Source of the DNA: CAYSLU01 sp964431965
GTDB taxonomy: Bacteria; Verrucomicrobiota; Kiritimatiellia; CAIKKV01; CAYSLU01
Direction: 5' to 3'
Assembly: GCA_964431965.1 (NCBI GenBank)
Contig: CAYSLU010000042.1
Location: 1-41,254 of the forward strand
DNA: 41,254 nt
The translations under genes were made by a program, and so were the position numbers. This document shows, one piece after another, positions 33,183-41,254 of this stretch (the stretch's first letter is position 1; each line of letters begins with the position of its first letter). Under the pieces are notes generated by a model. That model worked only from the letters and a program-made list of their open reading frames with translations, was not told the origin of the DNA and made no database searches.

Positions 33183-34486
33183 ACGGTCACCGTCATCCGG
33201 GGCAAGGCCAGGCGCTGGCGGGCCGTCTCGCCCGGCAGGAGATGGCGGCGGCGCTCGGGCTCATCCTCCCGGTCCCCCCTCGGCTGCCCGGCCAGGAACA
33301 GCGACGTGCCGGACCGCACCGTGTGCTTGCCCAGCTTCCCGTTGATCTCGTCCACAGCCCGGCTGATCCGCCGCAGGTTATCGATCCGAACCCGGTCCTC
33401 GAACAGCTCGAACTGCTCGTCCGCGTCGTCCTCCAGCTTCCCGAGCACCACCATGGTCGCGCGGTACTCCGCGCCCGCGTGAAACGCCCGATCGAACAGC
33501 TCGCCCGCCACCGGCATCACCTCCAGCGTCGAGGCCGTGCCCCGGCTCAGCTCGGCCTCCGCCCCTTCGTGCGTAAAGTCCTGCCGGCGGAGCACCACGC
33601 CGATGTACGTCGGCCGCAGCTTGTGGCGCCGGGCCTTCATCAGCGCCGCCTCCAGATTCCGAACAAGCTTCGCGTGGACAAACGCCCGGTCCCTGGACGG
33701 CGGCGTGAACGTCTTGGACTTGATGATGGTGGCCTGCGGCGGCGGCTCATCCGTCTTGATCGCATACACCGCGGTGCCGCGCAGCTCGTTCCATATCTCC
33801 CGGCCGATCTTCCCCAGCAGCCGACCCGCCCAGCGCTCGGTCCGCATCACGAAGTCGTACGCCGTCCGCAGCCCCTGCTTCTCGAACAGGTTCACCGTGT
33901 TGGGCCCGAATCCCCACACCTTCGCCAGGGGCGTACGCTGGAGCAGCAGGTGGATGTGCCGCCCCTCCACCGCCGTAAAGCCGGCCGGCTTCCGGAACTT
34001 GGAGCAGAGCTTGGCCAGGCTCTTGGAGAGGCTCAGCCCGACCGACACCGTAAGGCCCAGATCCGCCGCGATCGCCTCCTGAATCCGCCGGCCTATCTGC
34101 TCGTATGACGCGCGGTGGATCCGCCGGACGCCCGTGATGTCCGCGAATGCCTCGTCAATCGAGTACTCCTCCACGTCGGGCGTGAATCGCCGCATGATGG
34201 CGAACATCCGCCTGGAATAGAGGCTGTACGTCTCGTAGTCGCTCGGCAGGATCACCAGCCCCGGGCAGCGCCGCTTCGCGTCCGACAGGGTCATGCCGCG
34301 CGCAATCCCGAGCGCCTTGGCCTCGTAGCTGGCGCACGCGATGATGCCCCGCTCCCGGCCGGTCACCAGCGGCTTGCCCTTGAGCGCCGGAACCATCGCC
34401 TGCTCGACCGACGCAAAGAACGCATCCGCGTCGATGTGCAAAATCGCGCGGGGATACGCATGCAGAACCAGTGGCGTTGTTTCCAT
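33179..34486 (-). CDS. Y-family translesion DNA polymerase
   Basis: A 435-residue DNA polymerase of the DinB/UmuC family, which copies past damaged bases. Catalytic carboxylates are all present: Asp19 in LHIDADAFFASVEQ, and Asp111 and Glu112 in YSIDEAFAD. The finger, thumb (VSVGLSLSKSLAKL) and little-finger regions follow. QFELF (358-362) is a candidate sliding-clamp-binding motif. The segment ISRAVDEINGKLGKHTVRSG is closer to the UmuC C-terminus than to E. coli DinB, so I leave the symbol empty. I chose the ATG at 34486 because the polymerase motif begins soon after; the in-frame start at 34555 adds a Trp/Gly-rich piece. No LexA-type operator was recognised upstream. Confidence 0.93.
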   Translation of the reverse strand: METTPLVLHAYPRAILHIDADAFFASVEQAMVPALKGKPLVTGRERGIIACASYEAKALGIARGMTLSDAKRRCPGLVILPSDYETYSLYSRRMFAIMRRFTPDVEEYSIDEAFADITGVRRIHRASYEQIGRRIQEAIAADLGLTVSVGLSLSKSLAKLCSKFRKPAGFTAVEGRHIHLLLQRTPLAKVWGFGPNTVNLFEKQGLRTAYDFVMRTERWAGRLLGKIGREIWNELRGTAVYAIKTDEPPPQATIIKSKTFTPPSRDRAFVHAKLVRNLEAALMKARRHKLRPTYIGVVLRRQDFTHEGAEAELSRGTASTLEVMPVAGELFDRAFHAGAEYRATMVVLGKLEDDADEQFELFEDRVRIDNLRRISRAVDEINGKLGKHTVRSGTSLFLAGQPRGDREDEPERRRHLLPGETARQRLALPRMTVTV

Positions 34487-34701
34487 GGCCGTATCCGGGC
34501 GCTCACCCCCTCCGCCCCACCACGGGCGGCTTGCCCCAACCCGGCACCACCACATTACAGGAACTATCGTTCCCGGCGCCAGCCGTTTCGCCTTTTTTCG
34601 CCGAAGCGAAGGACTGCCGCCATCTGCCGCCGACCGAACGCCGTCGTTCCCCGGTCTGGACGATCGGGCCCTGTTCCTGCTACCAGTAAAGCGGAGAACA
34701 T

Positions 34702-36018
34702 ATGAACACCAGCACGCCCCCTCCCCGACGCTTCGCCGTGGCGCCCGATCGCATCTTCGACGGCACGCGCATGCTGACCGGCCTGGCCCTGATCGTCGAC
34801 GGCGACTCCATCGCCGCCGCCGTGCCGCGCCGCGAGCTTCCGCCCGACATCCCGACGCGGGAGGCGCCCGGCTGCACAGCGCTCCCCGGCCTGGTCGATA
34901 TGCACGTCCATTTCATGCGCTGGCAGGGACCGCTCTACCTCGCGTGGGGCGTGACCACCATCCGGGACGTCGCGAACCCGCTGGACTGGATCCTGGCCAG
35001 GCGCGCCGAGTGGCCCCGGCACACCTGGCCTCGAATCTATGCCACCGGGCCCCAGCTCGAGGGACCCGCGCCCTACTGGCGCGTCGGCCGGGCGTGCGCG
35101 GATGGGGCAGACGCGGAGCGGGCGGTGCGCGAGCTCGCCGCCGCGGGCGTGGACAGCATCAAGCTCTATGCGAGCCTGCCGCCCGAGTGGCTGCGGGGCA
35201 TGGCCGCAGCGGCGCACGAGGCCGGCCTGAAGACCTCCATTCACAGCCAGCGGGCCAGCGTCATGGATGCCGGCCTCGCCGGCGTGGACGAGTTCCATCA
35301 TCTCGACGGCACGCTCAAGGTCTTCTGGCCCGACCACCCGCCGGGCTGGCTGGAGCTGTGGGGGCATCCGGACTGCGAGCGCCGGCTCGGCGAACAGCAG
35401 CGGCTGGCGGACCGTATCCGCGCGTTCGGCCTCGCCGCCACGCCCACCCTCGCCTACTGGGACTCGCGGCGCCGGGCGGGCGATCCGGGCTTTCCGGCGC
35501 CCGACGACCTCGCGGCCCTGCCGCCGACCGTGCGCGACTGGGTCGGCCTGCCCTACCGCAAGCGGCCGACGACGGACCAGGCCGACACGTGGGACCGGGC
35601 CGTCCGGGCGGCGCAGCAGTTCACCGGATACCTGATGGAGCGGGACGTGCCCATCCTCGCCGGAACGGATGTCCCCTGGATCCTGCCCGGCGTCAGCCTC
35701 TGGCGCGAACTCGCGCTCCTGGTCGAAAGCGGCATGCCCCCGATCCGGGCGCTGCAGACGGCCACGCACGACGCAGCCCGCTGGCTCGGCGCGGAACGGA
35801 TCGGTCGGCTCGACGCGGGCTGCATCGCCGACATCGTACTGGTGAAGGGCGATCCCTCGACGCGCATACCGGAGCGGCCGGACATTGAGGCCGTCATACG
35901 AGGCGGCGAATGGCTTCAGCCGGCCGACCTCCTTGCCGCAGCCCGGACAGAGGGCGCGGATGTGGAGCACGATCCCTGGGGCCCCGAGTTCGCCCGCGCC
36001 TTCAGCGCCAAGCCGTGA
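34702..36018 (+). CDS. Amidohydrolase, metal-dependent (imidazolonepropionase-like)
   Basis: A 438-residue protein of the amidohydrolase superfamily. The TIM-barrel metal ligands can be followed: His68 and His70 in GLVDMHVHF, Lys154 in SIKLYA (usually carbamylated), His181 in SIHSQR, His199/200 in DEFHHLDG and Asp323 in AGTDVPW. The C-terminal block AGCIADIVLVKGDPS closes the small beta-sandwich domain. It would hydrolyse an amide, cyclic imide or dipeptide-like substrate in the cytoplasm; no signal peptide is present. GCGGAGAA precedes the ATG at 34702. It stands alone between a divergent DNA polymerase gene and a convergent heparinase-like gene. Confidence 0.92.
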   Translation: MNTSTPPPRRFAVAPDRIFDGTRMLTGLALIVDGDSIAAAVPRRELPPDIPTREAPGCTALPGLVDMHVHFMRWQGPLYLAWGVTTIRDVANPLDWILARRAEWPRHTWPRIYATGPQLEGPAPYWRVGRACADGADAERAVRELAAAGVDSIKLYASLPPEWLRGMAAAAHEAGLKTSIHSQRASVMDAGLAGVDEFHHLDGTLKVFWPDHPPGWLELWGHPDCERRLGEQQRLADRIRAFGLAATPTLAYWDSRRRAGDPGFPAPDDLAALPPTVRDWVGLPYRKRPTTDQADTWDRAVRAAQQFTGYLMERDVPILAGTDVPWILPGVSLWRELALLVESGMPPIRALQTATHDAARWLGAERIGRLDAGCIADIVLVKGDPSTRIPERPDIEAVIRGGEWLQPADLLAAARTEGADVEHDPWGPEFARAFSAKP

Positions 36019-36043
36019 GAAGACCGCATGCGCCGGGAATGAT

Positions 36044-36110
36044 CCCCTCCTTGGAGGGGTACCCGACTTGTCCGCCGTAGCCCGGCGAAGGCGGAACGGC
36101 GGGGTGGGTT
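36044..36110. repeat. Nested palindromic intergenic repeat
   Basis: CCCCTCC-TT-GGAGGGG (36044-36059) is a perfect 7-base stem, followed by TACCCGA. The following TCCGCC (36071-36076) pairs with GGCGGA (36090-36095), and the unit closes with CGGCGGGGTGGGTT. The second hairpin looks inserted inside the first repeat type. It fills the 120-base gap between two convergent genes and could also end their transcripts, although there is no U-tract. Confidence 0.6.
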
Positions 36111-36138
36111 CCGATCCCGAGCGCGCGCGCCGAGTCCT

Positions 36139-38337
36139 CTAACCGGCCCGAAACCCAGGCGCCGATTCACTCGCGGGGAACACCCCGAGGAACACCGATC
36201 CGTCCGGGCGCTCAACCGTAATGCGCATGTCGCCGTCCGGATCTCCATCAAGCGATGTGATTCGGGGGGGCGACTTCTCGGCGAGACCAAAGGCAAAGAG
36301 GCCGACAAAGGCCACGCCGCGACCACGACACCGCGCCACCAGCGCCGAGCAGGCCTGCGTCGGATAGTGATCCGAACCCGGGAAGCCGTTCTCTCGAGAG
36401 GGATCCGGCCCGCTGGCAAGGATGAAGCGAACGGCCGATGTGGCACAGACCTGCCCCTTCAGCATGCCAGTCGGATAAGACCATCCAAACAGAGCCGGTT
36501 CGCCGGGAGGCGGCGTCCACAGGCCGGCCTCGCGAAGTTGCCGGTAGCCGCGCTCCCGGCCGGGGTCAGTCGGAACGACCGTTTTCGGATGCATCCGTTC
36601 GGCCGGCAGATGCATCGCCCAGTCGTACTGATGCTCCGCCTCGCCCAGGCACCGGAAGAGGTCCAGCACAAAGTCCGGGCCAACCACAACGGTCCGATCC
36701 AGGCAGACACCCGGGTAGACGGCCGCATTGGTGACGCGGACGGCCTTGTAGGGCGACACCGGCCAGAAGCCAATCAGCCGGCCGTCGGAAATCCGCCCAT
36801 GGTACTCGTCGCTCTCCCAGATGGACTCCGTCGGGCGATCGTAGGGATACATGGAGCGCTCGTCGACCGTCACGGTGTTGTGGGCGATGGTCGTCCGGCA
36901 CCAGGCCAGGTGGAGCGGATCGTCGAAGGACGCGGACCACGGCGCATCGGTCAGCCGCCGCCCGCCCGCGTAGAGCTCGAGGTGCAGTGCAGCCGGTCCC
37001 TGATGCCCCGCACTATGGGGCCCCCAGAAGACGAAGGCGGCTGGCGCGAGGAGATCGTCCGGATCGCCCCGGAGTAGCGTGGAGCCGTTCGATGGCAGAT
37101 GAGAGCATCCGCCGCGATGCACGCCAGTCAGACCCACGGCCGCATCATCTGTAAGGATGAGGCGCCCCTCCGGCCACTCGTTGCGGAGCAAGCGGACGAA
37201 GTCCAGGTCCGCGGTGGCCGTCTGAAGCGTAGCGGGGAGCGCCGGGTTGGGCCGCTCCGGCCACTCGCGTTCCAGACAGCGCAGGACCCACGCGTGACGC
37301 GAATCCTCGTAGGCCTCGTACGCGAGGTTGTAGAAGATTCCCCACGTCGCCAGCCCGCGCAGATGACTCAAGCGCGAGTCACCAAAGAGCGGAAACTCGC
37401 CGCTCGGGAAGAGCTGGTAGAGCGGCGCGTCGAAGGCAACTCGCAGCGACTTCTCTCCTGATGGCCCGTAGTCGCGATGGCGATCGGCACCCTCGTTCTC
37501 GAGCGCCGCAGGGAACGTCCGATGCCAGAGGTCGATGCCGAGGTTGCGACAGCGATCGGCCACGTCGGCATAGACCGCGAGGGTCAGGAAATGGTGGCGC
37601 AGGTTGTGCTCCCATTCGATGCCGTCGGCGAGCAAGTCGTGTCGGAGTTGATGGATGAACCCGTAGCGCTTCCGCCCGTTCTCGCAGGCGCCGTACAGCG
37701 CGGCGTGAATGCCCTCCCGATCGCCGGCGGCGGCCGCCAGCGAAAGGCCGGCGCGGAATCCCCACGTGTTGTGGTTGGAGCAGGTGCGGTGGGGATTCGC
37801 GGCGACGACCTCCATGCCGGCCGCCAAGCCGTCTTGGAGCACGCGCAGATCGGCGTCGCCAAATCCCTCGGCAGCCAACAGATCGTACGCGCATCCCAGC
37901 CAGGACAGGAAGGCCGCTTCGTACATGCCGCCGCCCACGGCCCGGCAGTCGCGGCCCGTCAGGGGCCGGCTGGCATAGGCCCCGGTCAGCGACACGAGAC
38001 TCCGCAGCGCCTCCCGGTGGTGGTGCGCCCGCCGGGTTAGCTGGAAGGCCAGCGCGTTGCGGGCGGCGTGGAGCACGGCGGCCTCGTACACGCGCCGGGT
38101 TTCCGGCGTAACGGGCGAGCGCGGGTCGTCAGCGAAGCCAACCGATTCCGCGGAGCGTTCGATGAGAAGCGCAAGCGCCGCCCGACGCCACGGGCAGCCG
38201 GCCAGGTGGGTGCGCGTGAACGCGATGTGCGCCGGCGTGACGAGCACGCGGGGGTGCGGCGGCAACTCGCGCGGCATGATGTCGAACCGATCCGGCCGCG
38301 GGTCATGGACTTCGCGTGATATGGGGTCAGCGGGCAT
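36139..38337 (-). CDS. Heparinase II/III family protein, second copy
   Basis: A 732-residue lyase-like protein. The N-terminal helical toroid (to about 370) includes PHRTCSNHNTWGFRAGLSLA and IEWEHNLRHHFLTLAVYADV; the beta-sandwich domain follows with HSAGHQGPAALHLELYAGGR, then RTTIAHNTVTVDERSMYPYD, where AHNTV is the family signature. DGSVFLGVFPASE ends the protein. It should cleave acidic polysaccharide by elimination, but the substrate is unknown and it is not closely alike to the copy at 18.6-20.6 kb. No Sec signal is evident. The start could be 38337 or the Met 20 codons later (38277); neither has a strong ribosome binding site. Read alone on the minus strand. Confidence 0.85.
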   Translation of the reverse strand: MPADPISREVHDPRPDRFDIMPRELPPHPRVLVTPAHIAFTRTHLAGCPWRRAALALLIERSAESVGFADDPRSPVTPETRRVYEAAVLHAARNALAFQLTRRAHHHREALRSLVSLTGAYASRPLTGRDCRAVGGGMYEAAFLSWLGCAYDLLAAEGFGDADLRVLQDGLAAGMEVVAANPHRTCSNHNTWGFRAGLSLAAAAGDREGIHAALYGACENGRKRYGFIHQLRHDLLADGIEWEHNLRHHFLTLAVYADVADRCRNLGIDLWHRTFPAALENEGADRHRDYGPSGEKSLRVAFDAPLYQLFPSGEFPLFGDSRLSHLRGLATWGIFYNLAYEAYEDSRHAWVLRCLEREWPERPNPALPATLQTATADLDFVRLLRNEWPEGRLILTDDAAVGLTGVHRGGCSHLPSNGSTLLRGDPDDLLAPAAFVFWGPHSAGHQGPAALHLELYAGGRRLTDAPWSASFDDPLHLAWCRTTIAHNTVTVDERSMYPYDRPTESIWESDEYHGRISDGRLIGFWPVSPYKAVRVTNAAVYPGVCLDRTVVVGPDFVLDLFRCLGEAEHQYDWAMHLPAERMHPKTVVPTDPGRERGYRQLREAGLWTPPPGEPALFGWSYPTGMLKGQVCATSAVRFILASGPDPSRENGFPGSDHYPTQACSALVARCRGRGVAFVGLFAFGLAEKSPPRITSLDGDPDGDMRITVERPDGSVFLGVFPASESAPGFRAG

Positions 38338-38446
38338 TCTGCATCGGCCCGTCGGTTCTCCCTCGAGCCATGAGTTGTGGAATACCAGACATCGGCAGCC
38401 CGTTCAACCGGATCATCAAATAGAAGGCAACGATGGGAACGGGGAG

Positions 38447-39100
38447 CTATGCGAGCCGCACGGTGCCTTGCGCCTGGGTGAGGTGCGAGGTGTCGCTTCC
38501 GTCGGCCTCCAGCACCCACGCGCCGGCCCGCTCGGCGAGCCGCACCAGGCAGCACAGCGCCGTATGGACGGACGCGCTGGGCGCAAGCGCGCGCGCCAGG
38601 CCGTTGATCGATCCGCCGTGCGCCACGAGCAGGAGATTGCCCTCGTACCGGCCGGTCAGGTGCCGCATCACCTCAGCCGTCCGCCGCAGCATCGCCTCGC
38701 TGTCCTCGGGATAGGCGGGATGCACCTGGCCCGGATAGTCCGCGTCGATTCCCGGCAGCATCTCCGCCAGCTCGGCCGCGCTCAACAGGTCGTGCCGGTC
38801 CGGAAACCACCGATCCAGCAGCATCTCCGCCAGCCCCGGCTCGATCCGCACGCGGCGCCCGATCACGCCGCCGATGATCGACGCCGTCTGCGCCGCCCGG
38901 ATGAAGGGAGACGCGAAGACGTGGTCGATCCGCTCGCGCGCCAGCCGCTCGCCGGTCTCGCGGGCCTGCACCTCGCCGTCCGCGGAAAGCGGCCCGTCAT
39001 GCGGCCGCTCGGCCGTCTTGAGCCACTCCGGATCGACAAAGTCCCGCCGGTTCCCGTGCCGAACGAGCCAGACGACCCGCCCCTCGCATTCGCCCGTCAT
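38447..39100 (-). CDS. Histidine phosphatase superfamily protein (phosphoglycerate mutase-like)
   Basis: A 217-residue phosphatase. The phosphorylated histidine is His15 in LVRHGNRRDF; FASPFIRAAQTASII supplies the second phosphate-binding arginine, and His161 in VAHGGSINGLA is the second catalytic histidine; Glu92 is a likely proton donor. Members dephosphorylate sugar phosphates, phosphoproteins or other phosphomonoesters; the substrate is unknown here. GGAGGAGCGAC lies directly before the ATG at 39100, the same leader as the Nudix gene in this window. It starts 18 bases after the LolD-like ATPase stop and is the last gene of that operon; a functional link is not evident. Confidence 0.9.
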   Translation of the reverse strand: MTGECEGRVVWLVRHGNRRDFVDPEWLKTAERPHDGPLSADGEVQARETGERLARERIDHVFASPFIRAAQTASIIGGVIGRRVRIEPGLAEMLLDRWFPDRHDLLSAAELAEMLPGIDADYPGQVHPAYPEDSEAMLRRTAEVMRHLTGRYEGNLLLVAHGGSINGLARALAPSASVHTALCCLVRLAERAGAWVLEADGSDTSHLTQAQGTVRLA

Positions 39101-39118
39101 GTCGCTCCTCCGCTCCGC

Positions 39119-39775
<657 letters not shown>

Positions 39776-39798
39776 GAACTGCCTCTCCTCTCGTCCCG

Positions 39799-41097
39799 TC
39801 ATTCGCCCCGGGCCAGGATGTCCGCCGGATCGCGCTGCGACGCCAGCACCGCAGGCACCCAGCCGGCTACAACCGCCAGCGCGGCCGACAGCACGACGCC
39901 GGTCGCCGCCACCGCCGCCACCCAGCCGGCGCCGGTCGAACGGAGACCCTCGGCGATCCCGCCCGCTCCGGCCAGGCCGGCCGCGACTCCGGCCGCCGCG
40001 CCAACCGCACCGCCGGCCACTCCGGCTAGGAGCGCCTTGCACGCGAACAGCCAAAGGATCGCGGTCCGCCCCACGCCCATGGCGCGCAGCATTCCGATCT
40101 CCATCCGCCGGGCCCGAACATTGGCATACGCGAGCAGGCCGATCCAAACGGTGGCCCCGGCCATCAGCGCCGCCGTGAGCAGCCCGTAGGCGCGCTCTCG
40201 GTCCGCCCGGCTCGCCTCGCGCCCCGCCCGCTCCTGGTCCAGTAGACGCCGGCCCTCCTCCGCCACGTTCTGCCGCGTCTCCGCCCGGGCCAGGGCCTTG
40301 CCGCCGAGCTCCACGACTTGCGTGTCGGGCAGCACGCGGGCCACGTCGCGCCGGATCGTGCCCAGCAGGTCGGCGTCGATGCAGAGGCACTCGAGGGCCA
40401 GGATCACGTTGATCCGGCCCGGCAAGCTCAGAAGCTCCTGCGCATCCGCGAGATGGATCCAGGCCGTGATGTCGTCCTTGCTGCCGCGCTCCTCGTAGCA
40501 GCGGGCGACCCGGAAGTCGCGCCCCATCAGGCGGACCGTCTGCCCCGTGGTCAGCCCCATCGTGTGGTGCAGCTCGTGCCCCAGCACAACCGCGCCGCGC
40601 GGCACCGGCTGCGCCAGCGGCTTGAGCGCCGCCTCGTCGGTCTTGGGGATCTCGCCCCGCGTGCCGACGAGGATGATCGTCCGCTCGCGCTCCGGCCACC
40701 GGACCTTCCGCTGGAGGCACGGCATGAGGTGCTGGATCGTCGCGAGCCCCGCCCCGGCCAGGCGCGGCGCATACTCCTCGGGCATCGTCTTCGCCGCGTA
40801 GTCCTCGGCGTACAGGTCGCGGAGCTCCTGGCCCGCGGGCAGGATGAGCAGGTTGAAGCTGAGCTTCAGGGTGGCCTTCCGCATGTCGTCATTCAGCGCG
40901 GCCACCCGCGCATCCAGCTCGGCGGTCATGCGGGCCAGGGCGGCGTCGGTTTCCCGGTCGTACCGGCGCAGCGAGATCATCGCGGCCGCCAGCACGCCGA
41001 CTGCGGCCGCCGCCGCCAGCGCCGATAGCGCAAAGCCCCAGGGCCGCCGCGCCAGCTCCCGCACCAGCATCCGCCCGATGGTCATTCGTCCGCTCAT
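39799..41097 (-). CDS. FtsX/MacB-like ABC permease
   Basis: A 432-residue inner-membrane protein with the FtsX layout: one N-terminal helix (about 20-41), a large periplasmic domain (about 45-300), then three C-terminal helices (about 305-330, 350-382 and 391-418). RARRMEIGMLRAMGVGRTAI is the conserved coupling segment that touches the ATPase. The HELHH string near 195 is within the periplasmic domain and is probably chance, not a protease motif. GGAGAGAG precedes the ATG at 41097. Its stop overlaps a possible ATPase start (ATGA). A second permease gene lies just upstream, giving a permease-permease-ATPase set like LolCDE; identity of the cargo is inference. Confidence 0.9.
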   Translation of the reverse strand: MSGRMTIGRMLVRELARRPWGFALSALAAAAAVGVLAAAMISLRRYDRETDAALARMTAELDARVAALNDDMRKATLKLSFNLLILPAGQELRDLYAEDYAAKTMPEEYAPRLAGAGLATIQHLMPCLQRKVRWPERERTIILVGTRGEIPKTDEAALKPLAQPVPRGAVVLGHELHHTMGLTTGQTVRLMGRDFRVARCYEERGSKDDITAWIHLADAQELLSLPGRINVILALECLCIDADLLGTIRRDVARVLPDTQVVELGGKALARAETRQNVAEEGRRLLDQERAGREASRADRERAYGLLTAALMAGATVWIGLLAYANVRARRMEIGMLRAMGVGRTAILWLFACKALLAGVAGGAVGAAAGVAAGLAGAGGIAEGLRSTGAGWVAAVAATGVVLSAALAVVAGWVPAVLASQRDPADILARGE

Positions 41098-41124
41098 TCG
41101 CTCTCTCCGTCCGTCGCCGTCCGC

Positions 41125-41254
41125 TCACTCCGCCTGCATCAGCCGGCCGGGCTCGAGCCGGATCATCCGGAAGGTGGCCGCCGCGGCCGCCGCCGACGTC
41201 AGGGCCACCCCGAGCAGCACCGCGGCTGCGATCCCGGCCCAGCCCGGCCCAACC
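41125..41254 (-). CDS. FtsX-like permease, C-terminal end (partial)
   Basis: The last 42 codons of a minus-strand gene that runs off the window end. The translation shows a hydrophobic helix (IAAAVLLGVALTSAAAAA) followed by RLEPGRLMQAE, which is like the end of the last membrane helix and the coupling tail of FtsX-fold permeases (compare the DPADILARGE end of the next gene). It stops 27 bases before the start of the second permease and is in line with a heterodimeric LolC/LolE-like pair. Family assignment rests on this short piece plus context. Confidence 0.7.
   Translation of the reverse strand, partial: VGPGWAGIAAAVLLGVALTSAAAAAATFRMIRLEPGRLMQAE

Noticed and set aside
36044..36110. CRISPR-like array
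   Set aside because: Only two different palindromes, no regular direct repeats or spacers here or elsewhere in the window, and no cas genes.
39799..41097. HELHH in the FtsX-like permease as a zinc protease motif
   Set aside because: It falls in the usual VLG-x-x-L position of FtsX periplasmic domains, with no third ligand pattern; one short motif by chance.

Overview
This 41.3-kb, high-GC window looks like a chromosomal segment of a Gram-negative bacterium of the PVC superphylum. Kiritimatiellota or Lentisphaerota seem the best guesses, but no rRNA is present to settle this. The pointers are a secreted protein with a VPDSG/PEP-CTERM-like tail, two heparinase II/III-type polysaccharide lyases, a large TPR-CHAT protein, several lipoprotein and Sec signals, a small AURKAIP1/COX24-type ribosomal protein and an LolD/FtsX-type ABC module. 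Most genes have strong third-position G/C bias; 1-7.1 kb, the M28 peptidase and the ZIP transporter look less biased and may be accessory.

Layout. 1-5.9 kb: the 3' end of an unknown gene, a membrane parvulin with a TPR-like tail, and a secreted TPR-CHAT protease-like protein. 5.9-7.1 kb: a stretch without an intact gene, holding a probable gene remnant on the minus strand. 7.2-10.9 kb: hisG, a 29-residue ribosomal-type protein, a TPR lipoprotein and a GT4 glycosyltransferase in a row. 10.9-14.3 kb: DUF167 protein (-), SurA/PpiC-type foldase lipoprotein (+), terminator-like hairpin, CorA (-) and a Nudix hydrolase (-). 14.4-16.9 kb: a coupled pair of a UroD-superfamily methyltransferase-like protein and a DUF362 Fe-S protein. 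16.9-20.6 kb: a host-attachment family protein (-), then an AraC regulator overlapping a heparinase II/III gene. 20.6-22.3 kb: an M28 peptidase bracketed by two copies of a dispersed repeat. 22.3-26.1 kb: DUF1854 protein, an unusual ABC exporter and a ZIP metal transporter (all -). 26.3-26.5 kb: a 37-residue basic protein and tRNA-Cys (-).

26.7-33.2 kb: alpha/beta hydrolase (+) overlapping enoyl-ACP reductase (-); sialate O-acetylesterase (+) overlapping a D-mannonate-oxidoreductase-like SDR (-); the VPDSG-type exported protein with a promoter candidate and a textbook terminator; and an MgtC/DUF4010 membrane protein. 33.2-41.3 kb: Y-family DNA polymerase (-), amidohydrolase (+), a nested palindromic repeat, a second heparinase II/III protein (-), and an operon of two FtsX-like permeases, an LolD-like ATPase and a histidine phosphatase (-).

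How the parts fit: the two heparinase-like enzymes, the sialate O-acetylesterase and the hexuronate-type SDR suggest degradation of acidic, acetylated polysaccharides. Two parvulins, TPR lipoproteins and the ABC modules point to envelope protein folding and traffic. I find no CRISPR array, rRNA, prophage or transposase gene. The least explained items are the membrane-parvulin/TPR-CHAT pair, the UroD/DUF362 pair, the DUF1854-ABC pair and the repeat-bracketed peptidase.
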